A DNA stretch of 33,295 bases from UBA9647 sp049522195 (GCA_049522195.1 JBEKOB010000043.1:1-33295), one strand, 5' to 3'; counted from the stretch's first letter, positions 8,012 to 15,632 are shown. Numbers and translations are program-made. Notes: generated by a model not told the origin, from the letters alone.

Positions 8012-8371
8012 CTGAAAACTGATCCGGTCAAAGAACTCAACCTGATCGGCCCGGGAACTGTTGTCGAAGGGAAGATCCGAAGTCAGGGAAACGTTCGAAT
8101 TGATGGAAAAGTCACCGGCGAAATCACCGCAAGCGAAAGTCTGGCCGTCGGGATTACGGGTGAGGTCGATGGAAACGTGTCGGCAAAAAACGTCACGATC
8201 GGCGGAAAGGTGAGGGGTTCCATCATTGCGTCGGAAAAGATTGTGTTCGAGGGAAAGTCAGTCATCAAAGGTGATATCCGCGCATCGAAGCTGGTGATCG
8301 ATGAAGGATGTCTGTTTGATGGAAAAGTGGTGATGACTGAGAAGACGCAGCTGTACGAGGCTCGTCACTGA
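8012..8371 (+). CDS. Bactofilin (polymer-forming cytoskeletal protein), apparent CTG start
   Basis: 119 residues of a repetitive beta-helix: LNLIGPGTVVEGKIRSQGNV near the N-terminus, then repeats such as IDGKVTGEITA, VDGNVSAKNV and GGKVRGSIIA. This is the bactofilin (DUF583) pattern, with no added domains. The frame contains no ATG. The first GTG, at 8177, would delete half the fold. CTG at 8012 lies 8 nt after GGAG (8000-8003), the best-placed start, and gives a normal-length protein. An ATG at 8007 is in another frame and stops after two codons. A one-base sequence error after that ATG is the alternative. Bactofilins polymerise without nucleotide and direct cell-wall enzymes. The adjacent M23 gene is the likely partner. 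Confidence 0.85.
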   Translation: MKTDPVKELNLIGPGTVVEGKIRSQGNVRIDGKVTGEITASESLAVGITGEVDGNVSAKNVTIGGKVRGSIIASEKIVFEGKSVIKGDIRASKLVIDEGCLFDGKVVMTEKTQLYEARH

Positions 8372-8398
8372 ATCTCACTCCCATCGGAGAGGGTACGA

Positions 8399-8668
8399 AT
8401 GTCGCCTGAACCGAATTCATCAGGATCCCGAAAGCCTGAAGGACCGTCTCCCGATCAGATACTTCGCCAGGTCGCGCCATATCTGACGTTGGGAATACAG
8501 CTTGCGGCCGGCATCGTGATATTCTTCCTGATCGGATGGTGGCTGGATACACGATACGATACTTCGCCGACCTTTAAGTTGATCGGCCTCTGTGTCGGTT
8601 CGATCGGTGGTTTGATCAAGTTTCTGAAATCTGCTGTCGAGTTCGGCAATAAAGAAAAGTCTCCGTAG
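8399..8668 (+). CDS. atpZ: AtpZ/AtpI-family membrane protein
   Basis: 89 residues with a polar N-terminus (1-30), two membrane helices (about 31-50 and 61-79) and a short charged tail. The GWWLDTRYDTSPTFKLIGLCVG region is characteristic of AtpZ/AtpI-like proteins. They precede F-type ATP synthase operons and are thought to help c-ring assembly or Mg2+/Ca2+ handling. A good ribosome site (GGAGAGG) lies about 7 nt before the ATG. It sits between bactofilin and the subunit a gene, as is common in Bacteroidota and Chlorobiota. Confidence 0.85.
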   Translation: MSPEPNSSGSRKPEGPSPDQILRQVAPYLTLGIQLAAGIVIFFLIGWWLDTRYDTSPTFKLIGLCVGSIGGLIKFLKSAVEFGNKEKSP

Positions 8669-8677
8669 TCCAACACC

Positions 8678-9061
8678 GTGAAGATCGACTGGGCATTTTT
8701 GAGGCTTGTTGCATACTGTGTTCTCGGGGTGGTTGTCCTGGTAGCGCTTCCGCTCTCGATGTACTCCAACAAAGAGATCCTCCAAAGTGTTGTCGCAAGC
8801 GGTGTTGTGAGTCTGCTGCACCTGCTGCTTGGGTACGTGTGCATTGAATTTGGGTTTGAGAAATCCAACACGACGTTTCTCAAGATCATTCTGGGAGGAA
8901 CGTTTGTCCGGATGGTTCTGCTGGTCGGTATCGTGTTCACGCTCATCCGGGTATATCAATTCCATGCGACGTCGCTGATGATCTCGTTCTTGCTGTTCTT
9001 TGTGCTGAATCTGGCACTTGAAATTCACCTTCTCCAGAAAAAGGTTGCTCTCAAGCGTTAG
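8678..9061 (+). CDS. Small four-helix membrane protein of the ATP synthase operon (AtpI-like position)
   Basis: 127 residues, mostly membrane: about four hydrophobic segments (8-27, 37-58, 66-88, 95-115) and a basic end (KKVALKR). The start is GTG at 8678, 9 nt after atpZ stops. No clear ribosome site is seen, which suggests translational coupling. I do not recognise a specific signature. Its place between AtpZ and subunit a, and its size and topology, match the small hydrophobic AtpI-like/unknown proteins found there in related phyla. An assembly role for the Fo part is inference. Confidence 0.75.
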   Translation: MKIDWAFLRLVAYCVLGVVVLVALPLSMYSNKEILQSVVASGVVSLLHLLLGYVCIEFGFEKSNTTFLKIILGGTFVRMVLLVGIVFTLIRVYQFHATSLMISFLLFFVLNLALEIHLLQKKVALKR

Positions 9062-9071
9062 TCTTACCTCG

Positions 9072-9998
9072 ATGATCGATACGACAGTATTTGCTGACAC
9101 AACAAGGCAGGCTGTAGAACGTGTCGCTGACACCTCCTCTGCAGCCGTAGCGGACAGCCTTGCCCGGCATGGCGGAGGTTTCGAGTTCGGCCATCTGCTG
9201 GATCACATGAAAAACTCCCAGGAGCTCGAGCTTCCCTGGGGAAGCATTGAGCTTCCGCATTTTCAGCCGGTGCATGTCGGAGACTGGATTATCGATCTCT
9301 CTATCTCCAAGCATGTCTTCTTTCTCCTTGTCGCTGCCATCATCCTTGCTGTCCTCGCGATCTACGCAGCGCGCAGGAGTCGGAAGAGCATCGTGCCAAC
9401 CGGTGTTGGAAATCTCTTCGAAGTCTTTCTCGTTTTTCTGCGGGATGAAGTCGCATTGCCGAACATGGGACCCGGCGGTCTCAAATACCTGCCGTTCCTG
9501 CTGACCTTGTTCTTTTTCATCCTCATTATGAATCTTCTTGGGCTTGTCCCATACGGCGCCACATCGACCTCGAACATCTCAGTCACAGGTGCCCTGGCGC
9601 TCATCGCCTTCATTATGATTCAGGTTGCCGCGATACGCGCGCAAGGCGTGAAACAGTATATCGCCCATCTCACGGGCGGGGTCCACTGGGCGCTCTGGCC
9701 GATCATGATCCCCGTGGAGATTCTCGGTCTGTTCACGAAGCCGTTCGCTCTCTGCATGCGTCTCTTCGCGAACATGAAGGGAGGACACATCGTCTTGCTG
9801 GCGTTGATCGGGTTGGTTTTGCTCTTCCGGTCGGCAATCCTGGCACCGCTCCCCGTGCTCTTCGGGGTCGGAGTCCTGATGCTGGAACTTTTTGTCGCGT
9901 TTCTGCAAGCATACATTTTTGTCATGTTGACATCACTTTTTATGGGGTTCGGCATGGAGACGGAACACAGTGAAGAACATGCTGAGCAGGCTCACTGA
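9072..9998 (+). CDS. atpB: F-type ATP synthase subunit a
   Basis: 308 residues from the ATG at 9072, 10 nt after the preceding stop. The frame is open to 9018, but that would overlap the previous gene and add an unlikely basic leader. Residues about 1-75 form a hydrophilic N-terminal extension, common in Bacteroidota/Chlorobiota subunit a. Five to six membrane helices follow. The essential arginine of the proton half-channel is visible as R230 in KPFALCMRLFANMKGGH, with NLLGLVPYG upstream and a conserved C-terminal helix (VLMLELFVAFLQAYIF). It forms the stator half-channels against the c-ring. The C-terminus is acidic and His-rich (TEHSEEHAEQAH). Confidence 0.95.
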   Translation: MIDTTVFADTTRQAVERVADTSSAAVADSLARHGGGFEFGHLLDHMKNSQELELPWGSIELPHFQPVHVGDWIIDLSISKHVFFLLVAAIILAVLAIYAARRSRKSIVPTGVGNLFEVFLVFLRDEVALPNMGPGGLKYLPFLLTLFFFILIMNLLGLVPYGATSTSNISVTGALALIAFIMIQVAAIRAQGVKQYIAHLTGGVHWALWPIMIPVEILGLFTKPFALCMRLFANMKGGHIVLLALIGLVLLFRSAILAPLPVLFGVGVLMLELFVAFLQAYIFVMLTSLFMGFGMETEHSEEHAEQAH

Positions 9999-10037
9999 GA
10001 ATAAAAACACAGCACAATCTGAACGACCTATTTAATC

Positions 10038-10045
10038 AGGAGGAG
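10038..10045 (+). promoter_or_regulatory. Strong ribosome binding site of atpE
   Basis: AGGAGGAG sits 8 nt before the atpE ATG. This is the strongest ribosome site within the atp cluster, matching the need for many c subunits per enzyme. Confidence 0.75.
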
Positions 10046-10053
10046 TACATACA

Positions 10054-10284
10054 ATGGGAACATTTGCACTTGCCTATCTTTCAGCGGGTATCGGCGCTGG
10101 TCTTATCGTCATCGGAGCGGCATATGGAATCGGCAAGCTCGCGGCAGCCACGATGGAAGCCACGGGACGCCAGCCGGAAGTCGCAGGTCAGGTCCGTACT
10201 GCAATGATTATCGCAGCCGCTCTTATCGAAGGCGCCACGTTCTTTGGTCTGGCGATCTGCATCATTCTCGCCACGTTGAAGTAG
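10054..10284 (+). CDS. atpE: F-type ATP synthase subunit c
   Basis: 76 residues forming a two-helix hairpin. Helix 1 carries the glycine pattern GAGLIVIGAAYGIG, the polar loop is GRQPE (38-42), and helix 2 carries the ion-binding E59 in AALIEGATFFG. The positions that bind Na+ in sodium-type rings (Gln in helix 1, Ser/Thr after the Glu) are Ala and Gly here, so coupling to protons is the better reading. It follows subunit a by 55 nt. Confidence 0.95.
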   Translation: MGTFALAYLSAGIGAGLIVIGAAYGIGKLAAATMEATGRQPEVAGQVRTAMIIAAALIEGATFFGLAICIILATLK

Positions 10285-10300
10285 ACGGGGAACACAGTCC

Positions 10301-10786
10301 ATGTTCGATATCAATCCAGGATTAATGGTTTGGACGGTCGCCACGTTTGTGGCCCTCCTCATCGTTCTCTCGAAGTTCGCTTGGAAGCCGCTCCTGCAGT
10401 CCCTGAAGGATCGCGAAGACAAGATCCGTCAGGCTCTTGAGATGGCGGAGAAGGCCCGCGTCGATGCTGCGGAACTCCTGAAGCAGAACGAAAAAAATCT
10501 CGTGAAAGCCGAAGAAGAGTACCAGAAGATTATCCGGGAAGGCAAGGCGTTCGCCGAGAAACTGAAAGAGGAGGTTGTCGCCAAAGCGCACCAACAGGCA
10601 CAACGGGAAATCCAGCAGGCGAAGGAGGAGATTCAACGCGACGTCGACGCAGCAAAACAGCAATTGCGGACGGAGGTCGCGGACCTTGCAGTTCAGGCTG
10701 CAGGGAAGATTCTCGATGAGACGCTGGACGCGCAGAAGCACAAGAAAATCGTTGACAACTTTCTGAACCAACTCCCCAACAGCTAA
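10301..10786 (+). CDS. atpF: F-type ATP synthase subunit b
   Basis: 161 residues: one N-terminal membrane helix (about 8-26, MVWTVATFVALLIVLSKFAW), then a long charged, Ala/Glu/Lys/Gln-rich helix (about 35-155) that dimerises as the peripheral stalk. Length and pattern are normal for bacterial subunit b. It starts 16 nt after atpE, and only one b-type gene is present. Downstream, 102 nt separate it from atpH, unusually much for this operon. That gap holds a tiny coupled ORF. Confidence 0.93.
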   Translation: MFDINPGLMVWTVATFVALLIVLSKFAWKPLLQSLKDREDKIRQALEMAEKARVDAAELLKQNEKNLVKAEEEYQKIIREGKAFAEKLKEEVVAKAHQQAQREIQQAKEEIQRDVDAAKQQLRTEVADLAVQAAGKILDETLDAQKHKKIVDNFLNQLPNS

Positions 10787-10790
10787 ACGA

Positions 10791-10892
10791 ATGGTCGGGG
10801 GCCGGTACAAAGAGCTGTCGATTCGCGCGGCGATTGTCGCACGAAGGACCTCTCGGTACTCTCGACATTGCGGGCGGATAGTGAACCTATGA
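10791..10892 (+). CDS. Possible 33-residue basic peptide bridging atpF and atpH
   Basis: An ATG at 10791, four bases after the atpF stop, opens a 33-codon frame. Its TGA (10890-10892) overlaps the atpH ATG (10889) as ATGA. The product (MVGGRYKELSIRAA... ending RIVNL) is rich in Arg and has no recognised family. There is no ribosome site, so it would depend on reinitiation. It may serve only to carry ribosomes from atpF to atpH, or may be chance. The close fit at both ends is the only support. Confidence 0.3.
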   Translation: MVGGRYKELSIRAAIVARRTSRYSRHCGRIVNL

Positions 10893-11440
10893 GTGCATAT
10901 CGTGTTGCGCGGCGCTACGCTGAAGCCGCATTGGAACTTGCCGAGGAACAGAAGCAGGGTGAACGCCTTGCAGACGATCTTGAGATGGTCTGGAAGGCTA
11001 TCAAGGAGTCGCCTGAGTTTCTTGCGCTGCTGAAAAGCCCAGTCATTTCGAAAGAGAAGAAGCTGGCCGTCTTTACTGAGGTTTTCAAGTCCCGCATCAG
11101 TGCCCTGTCGTTCAATTTCCTGAACATGATCATCGAGAAGCGGCGGGAGGATATATTGGGGGACATCATCAGTGTGTACTTCAAGCTCCGCGATGACCGG
11201 TTGGGAATCGTCACGCTCGATGTGAGGGCAGCGACTGAGCTTTCAAAGAGTCAGCAGCAGACCATTGTACAGCGATTTGAAGGGATCACGCAAAAGAAGA
11301 TCCGTGTTGCTTTCAGCATCGACAAACAGCTGAAGGGTGGTTTCGTCGCCAGGGTCGGCGACACTGTGTATGACGGCAGTGTTCAGCGGCAGCTCGAGCT
11401 GCTCCGTGACCGCTTCGCCGAAGGGGTTGGCCGCAACTAG
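10889..11440 (+). CDS. atpH: F-type ATP synthase subunit delta
   Basis: 183 residues from the ATG at 10889 (MSAYRVARRYAEAALELA, the usual OSCP/delta opening). An in-frame TTG 21 nt upstream is less likely. The N-terminal helical domain (about 1-105) includes FNFLNMIIEKRRED. The C-terminal beta part includes VRAATELSKSQQQTI and ends GGFVARVGDTVYDGSVQRQLELL, typical of the family. It links subunit b to the top of the F1 head. Downstream, atpA begins after 41 nt. Confidence 0.94.
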   Translation: MSAYRVARRYAEAALELAEEQKQGERLADDLEMVWKAIKESPEFLALLKSPVISKEKKLAVFTEVFKSRISALSFNFLNMIIEKRREDILGDIISVYFKLRDDRLGIVTLDVRAATELSKSQQQTIVQRFEGITQKKIRVAFSIDKQLKGGFVARVGDTVYDGSVQRQLELLRDRFAEGVGRN

Positions 11441-11481
11441 AGGGCCGTTTTGATAATCAGACTTGATCAAAAGGAAATCGT

Positions 11482-13041
11482 ATGCCTGAAGTGAGACCTG
11501 ATGAAGTTTCTGCAATATTGCGGAAACAGCTCTCCGGTTTTGAAAAAGAAGTCGACGTGTATGATGTGGGAACTGTCCTCCAGGTCGGAGACGGTATCGC
11601 GCGCGTCTATGGCTTGTCCAAGGTCATGGCGAGCGAGCTCGTGGAGTTTCCGCATGATGTGTTCGGCATGGTTCTGAACGTCGAAGAGGACAACGTCGGC
11701 TGCGTGTTGTTCGGCGAAAGTTCATTCGTGAAGCAAGGGGATGTCGTCAAACGCACGAAACGCCTCGCGTCCATGCCGGTGGGAGAGCAGATGCTCGGGC
11801 GCGTCGTGACGCCGCTCGGTGAGCCGCTCGATGGCAAGGGCCCGATCAAAGTCGAACGATATCTTCCGCTCGAGCGAAAGGCCCTCGGCGTGCTGCAGCG
11901 TCAGCCTGTGAAAGAGCCGCTGCAAACCGGACTGAAGGCCGTAGATGCAATGATTCCGATTGGGCGGGGCCAGCGCGAGCTGATCATCGGTGATCGGCAG
12001 ACTGGCAAAACTGCCGTTGCACTCGATGCGATTATCAATCAGAAGTACACCCACACGGAAAAGGCGAAGAGCGAAGGGATCAAGCCCGTCTTTTGTATCT
12101 ATGTCGCCATCGGTCAAAAGGGCTCAACGTTGGCACAGGTTGTGAGCAAGCTGGAAGAGTTTGGAGCAATGGAATATACAACCGTCATCCAGGCGACAGC
12201 CAGCGACCCTGCTCCGCTTCAATTTATTGCACCGTACGCCGGTGCAACGCTCGGTGAATTCTTCCGCGATAGCGGACGTCACGCTCTCGTCATCTATGAC
12301 GATCTCTCAAAACATGCTCAGGCGTATCGTCAGATGTCTCTGCTCCTTCGCCGCCCTCCTGGACGCGAAGCATATCCCGGAGATGTCTTTTATCTCCACT
12401 CACGCTTATTGGAGCGCGCCTCCAAGTTGAACGACATTCTTGGCGGCGGAAGCCTCACAGCGCTGCCGATTATTGAAACACAGGCCGGCGACGTCTCAGC
12501 GTACATTCCCACAAACGTCATTTCCATCACTGATGGTCAGATCTACCTCGAATCAAGCTTGTTCAATTCCGGCGTTCGTCCCGCAATCAACGTCGGTATT
12601 TCGGTATCGCGCGTCGGCGGCAATGCCCAGATCAAAGCACTGCGAAAGGTCGCAGGCCGGTTGCGCCTGGACCTTGCCCAGTACCGCGAGCTGGAAGCCT
12701 TCGCGAAATTCGGTTCGGATCTGGACAAAGCGACGCAGCAGCAACTTCGCCGCGGCTCCCGCTTGGTGGAATTGCTTAAACAGAATCAATACGTTCCGAT
12801 GGCCATTGAAAAGCAAATCGTCAGCATGTTCGCGGGCACAAACGGATACCTTGATGTGATTCCGCTCGGAGATGTGCAGCGCTTCGAGCAAGAATTACAC
12901 GAATTCATTGAGATGAAATACTCGGACATCTATACGACGATTACCGGGACGAAAGACCTCTCCGATGCTACAGTGACCAAACTCCATGAGGTCCTGAAGG
13001 AATTTGCCGGCAAGTTCAGAGCTTCAGGCAAGGCTGCATAA
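11482..13041 (+). CDS. atpA: F-type ATP synthase subunit alpha
   Basis: 519 residues, normal length. The Walker A motif GDRQTGKT is at 170-177, the nucleotide-domain segment FIAPYAGATLGEFFRD follows, and the arginine-finger region ISVSRVGGNAQ is intact. An N-terminal beta-barrel domain (about 25-93) and a C-terminal helical domain are present. It forms the non-catalytic sites of F1. Its ribosome site AAAGGA lies 7 nt before the ATG. The partner beta subunit is not encoded in this window. Confidence 0.97.
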   Translation: MPEVRPDEVSAILRKQLSGFEKEVDVYDVGTVLQVGDGIARVYGLSKVMASELVEFPHDVFGMVLNVEEDNVGCVLFGESSFVKQGDVVKRTKRLASMPVGEQMLGRVVTPLGEPLDGKGPIKVERYLPLERKALGVLQRQPVKEPLQTGLKAVDAMIPIGRGQRELIIGDRQTGKTAVALDAIINQKYTHTEKAKSEGIKPVFCIYVAIGQKGSTLAQVVSKLEEFGAMEYTTVIQATASDPAPLQFIAPYAGATLGEFFRDSGRHALVIYDDLSKHAQAYRQMSLLLRRPPGREAYPGDVFYLHSRLLERASKLNDILGGGSLTALPIIETQAGDVSAYIPTNVISITDGQIYLESSLFNSGVRPAINVGISVSRVGGNAQIKALRKVAGRLRLDLAQYRELEAFAKFGSDLDKATQQQLRRGSRLVELLKQNQYVPMAIEKQIVSMFAGTNGYLDVIPLGDVQRFEQELHEFIEMKYSDIYTTITGTKDLSDATVTKLHEVLKEFAGKFRASGKAA

Positions 13042-13078
13042 CGCAATGTTTTGAGAACCTGGCGGGTACCTCTAACGC

Positions 13079-13960
13079 ATGGCAACACTTCGCGAAATAC
13101 GACAGCGGATTACAGGTGTCAAAAACACCCAGAAAATCACCAAGGCAATGAAAATGGTTGCTGCGGCCAGACTTCGCCGTGCACAGGAAGCGATCATTTC
13201 CACGCGCCCCTACGCAAGGAAATTGGGTGAACTCCTCCGGCATCTTGTTACCAAGGTCGATGTCAATCTCAACCCTCTGCTTGTCAACCGGGAAACGAAG
13301 AACGTTCTCCTCGTCGTCGTAACTGCCGATCGGGGCCTCTGCGGCTCCTTCAATAGCAATATCATCAAGGCGGCAGTCAACCACCTGAAGACCTGCTCTG
13401 GCCTTAATGTCAAAATGCTGACTGTCGGCAGAAAAGGAACGGACTTCTTCGGCAAGCGGAACTTCAATGTGATCTCAAAACATCCGGGCATATTCACAGA
13501 TCTCGACTTCACCGACGCACGAGAGATTGTGCAGGAAGTTATTGAAGGGTTCCTAAAGGGTGAGTATGACAGGGTGGATGTAATCTACAACGAGTTCAAG
13601 TCGGTTATCCAGCAGAGAATCGTCATCGAACAGCTGCTTCCCATCCCTCCTGAAGAGATAACGGGCAAACGGGATCTTCATTCCCTGGCGCAAGTCGACT
13701 ATATTTACGAACCATCGAGTTCGGAGATCGTCAATGCGCTTCTTCCGCGCCACTTGAATTTCCAGATGTGGCGGGTTCTCCTGGAGTCGAACGCGGCAGA
13801 GCAGGGGGCGCGCATGTCGGCGATGGACAATGCCACGGAGAATGCAAAAGAACTTATTCATGATTTGACTCTGAAATTCAACAATGCCCGTCAGGCTTCG
13901 ATCACAAAAGAGCTGCTGGAGATTGTCAGCGGCGCCGAGGCCTTGACAAAGGCAAGCTGA
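13079..13960 (+). CDS. atpG: F-type ATP synthase subunit gamma
   Basis: 293 residues. It opens MATLREIRQRITGVKNTQKI followed by TKAMKMVAAARLRRAQ, and closes with MSAMDNATENAKELIHDLTL and an NNARQASITKELLEIVSGAEAL helix. These are the two halves of the central rotor coiled coil. The middle domain carries the conserved TADRGLCGSFN. This is the last ATP synthase gene here: a strong terminator follows within 50 nt and no atpD or atpC comes after it. In many Bacteroidota and Chlorobiota the beta and epsilon genes form a separate operon. Confidence 0.96.
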   Translation: MATLREIRQRITGVKNTQKITKAMKMVAAARLRRAQEAIISTRPYARKLGELLRHLVTKVDVNLNPLLVNRETKNVLLVVVTADRGLCGSFNSNIIKAAVNHLKTCSGLNVKMLTVGRKGTDFFGKRNFNVISKHPGIFTDLDFTDAREIVQEVIEGFLKGEYDRVDVIYNEFKSVIQQRIVIEQLLPIPPEEITGKRDLHSLAQVDYIYEPSSSEIVNALLPRHLNFQMWRVLLESNAAEQGARMSAMDNATENAKELIHDLTLKFNNARQASITKELLEIVSGAEALTKAS

Positions 13961-14009
13961 GCCTCTCGCCAGTTCAGAGTTGAGGGAAGAGACCTCAAGA
14001 ATTGCTTGA

Positions 14010-14044
14010 AACCGTTGCCATGGTTGAAATGGCAACGGTTTTTT
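14010..14044 (+). terminator. Strong intrinsic terminator after atpG
   Basis: A perfect 12-bp stem AACCGTTGCCAT/ATGGCAACGGTT (14010-14021 and 14029-14040) with a 7-nt loop runs directly into TTTTTT. It marks the end of the M23-to-atpG transcript. Confidence 0.9.
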
Positions 14045-14094
14045 GTTGACAAAGAGGCTGCAGAACAGCCTGAATGGCGCACAAAATGCCTTGA

Positions 14095-14124
14095 TTGGCT
14101 GTGTTTTTTTCGCTACCTTATAAG
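14095..14124 (+). promoter_or_regulatory. Candidate promoter of ffh
   Basis: TTGGCT (14095-14100) and TATAAG (14119-14124) with an 18-bp spacer lie between the atpG terminator and the ffh leader hairpin. Transcription from here would give a leader of about 80 nt containing the hairpin at 14147-14182. The boxes are imperfect. Confidence 0.35.
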
Positions 14125-14146
14125 CCCAAAATTTTGAGACCTCTGG

Positions 14147-14182
14147 CTTCCGAAATCTCAACTGGCGGGGAGATTTCGGAAG
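14147..14182 (+). terminator. Attenuator-like hairpin in the ffh leader
   Basis: Perfect 13-bp arms CTTCCGAAATCTC and GAGATTTCGGAAG (14147-14159, 14170-14182) enclose 10 nt and are followed by TTTTGTTA. The structure resembles an intrinsic terminator but lies only 28 nt before the ffh ATG. A full terminator already closes the atp operon 100 nt upstream. It could attenuate ffh or act as a backup terminator. Confidence 0.55.
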
Positions 14183-14210
14183 TTTTGTTAGGGAGAGAGG
14201 GTCAGTTTCG

Positions 14211-15539
14211 ATGTTTGAAAGCCTTAGTCAGAAGCTAGAATCGGTCTTCAAGAAACTGCGCGGAGAAGGAAGGATTTCCGAGGCAAATGTAGCCGAGAAT
14301 CTCCGTGAGGTCAGACGTGTTCTTTTAGATGCGGACGTCAACTACAAGGTCGCCAAGCAGTTCATTGAAGACGTCCAGAAACGGGCTCTCGGTCAGGATG
14401 TCCTGAACAGCATCACCCCGGGACAGTTGATCATCAAAATCATTTATGATGAGATGGTCAAGCTTCTCGGCGAGTCGAAAGCTGAGATCAGGTCGTCCCA
14501 GACGCCCCCGACCGTGGTTCTCATCGCAGGCCTTCAGGGCTCGGGGAAAACCACCTTTGCGGCAAAGCTCGCGGGATATCTGAAGAGCAAGGGGAGCAAT
14601 CCTCTGCTGGTTGCAGCCGATGTCCATCGTCCCGCCGCGATCGACCAGTTGATGACCCTCGGCAAGCAGCTGGATGTTCCCGTGTTTACAGACCGGGGTC
14701 AATCGGCCGTGAAGATTGCCGGCGACTCGATCGATTTCGCGCGGAAGAATATCCGCGATACGGTCATCATCGACACTGCCGGCCGCCTGCACGTTGATGA
14801 AGAGATGATGCAGGAAGTGGCTTCGATCAAGGAGATCACGAAGCCGCATGAGATCCTGTTTGTCGTCGATGCGATGACCGGGCAGGATGCCGTAAACACC
14901 GCGAAGGCGTTCCACGATCGTCTTGACTTTGACGGCGTGGTGCTGACAAAGCTTGACGGTGACAGCCGCGGTGGCGCTGCACTCTCGATTCGTTCAGTTG
15001 TCCAGAAGCCGATCAAGTTCATAGGGATCGGCGAAAAGCTTGATGCACTTGAGCCGTTCTATCCGGAACGGATTGCCTCTCGAATCCTCGGCATGGGTGA
15101 TATTGTCACCCTCGTGGAGAAGGCCCAACAGCAATTCGACGAGGAAAAGGCTGTCAAGCTCGAGGAGAAGCTCCGCAAATCGCAGCTGACGCTTGAAGAC
15201 TTCTTGGAGCAACTCCGCGAGGTCAAAAAAATGGGTCCTCTCAGCGAGGTTCTTGGGATGTTGCCCGGGATGAACCGCATCCCGAACGATGCACAGATCG
15301 ATGACAAAGCTCTGGTACGGATTGAGGCGATGATTCAGTCGATGACGCAGGATGAGCGTGTCCGCCCATCGATTATCAATGGTAGTCGCCGTCGCCGGAT
15401 CGCACTCGGAAGCGGGACTACGGTACAAGAGGTGAACCGCTTGTTGAAACAGTTCGAAGAGATGCAGAAAATGATGAAGCGTTTCACCAAGAGTGGGATG
15501 AAACGGACGATGCAGGGAATGCGATTCCCAACCCGTTAG
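14211..15539 (+). CDS. ffh: Signal recognition particle protein Ffh
   Basis: 442 residues in the normal NG-M order. The N domain is about 1-90. The G domain has P-loop GLQGSGKT (107-114), DVHRPAAIDQL (137-147), DTAGR and TKLDGDSRGG. The Met-rich M domain, from about 295, includes MGPLSEVLGMLPGMN and a SRRRRIALGSGTTVQEVNRL segment that binds 4.5S RNA. The C-terminus is Met/Lys/Arg-rich. It binds signal sequences on ribosomes and brings them to FtsY at the membrane. It heads the rpsP-rimM-trmD-rplS neighbourhood, a common arrangement. No 4.5S RNA gene was recognised here. Confidence 0.97.
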   Translation: MFESLSQKLESVFKKLRGEGRISEANVAENLREVRRVLLDADVNYKVAKQFIEDVQKRALGQDVLNSITPGQLIIKIIYDEMVKLLGESKAEIRSSQTPPTVVLIAGLQGSGKTTFAAKLAGYLKSKGSNPLLVAADVHRPAAIDQLMTLGKQLDVPVFTDRGQSAVKIAGDSIDFARKNIRDTVIIDTAGRLHVDEEMMQEVASIKEITKPHEILFVVDAMTGQDAVNTAKAFHDRLDFDGVVLTKLDGDSRGGAALSIRSVVQKPIKFIGIGEKLDALEPFYPERIASRILGMGDIVTLVEKAQQQFDEEKAVKLEEKLRKSQLTLEDFLEQLREVKKMGPLSEVLGMLPGMNRIPNDAQIDDKALVRIEAMIQSMTQDERVRPSIINGSRRRRIALGSGTTVQEVNRLLKQFEEMQKMMKRFTKSGMKRTMQGMRFPTR

Positions 15540-15564
15540 ATTTCTTTGACATGAACATCGCGGC

Positions 15565-15632
15565 TTGAAACTCAGAACCTTAAACTTGAAACTCAAGACT
15601 TTAAACTCAAAACTCGAAACTCTAATCTCAAA
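15565..15632. repeat. AAACTC-type short imperfect repeats between ffh and rpsP
   Basis: The 111-nt gap contains about seven imperfect copies of a 7-9-nt unit of the form (T/C)(T/G)AAACTC(A/G)A. It is strongly purine/pyrimidine skewed and lacks G. It lies just before the ribosome site of rpsP. No gene or terminator is visible in it. Confidence 0.6.

Noticed and set aside
9018..9071. Upstream extension of subunit a
   Set aside because: It would overlap the preceding gene by 44 nt and add a basic leader; the ATG at 9072 fits the gap pattern of the operon.
8420..9133. 237-codon minus-strand frame over atpZ and the next gene
   Set aside because: It is antisense to two operon genes with proper membrane helices; Gln/Arg/His-rich shadow composition.
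10054..10284. Sodium-type c-ring
   Set aside because: The Gln in helix 1 and the Ser/Thr next to the ion-binding Glu are replaced by Ala and Gly, so proton coupling is more likely.
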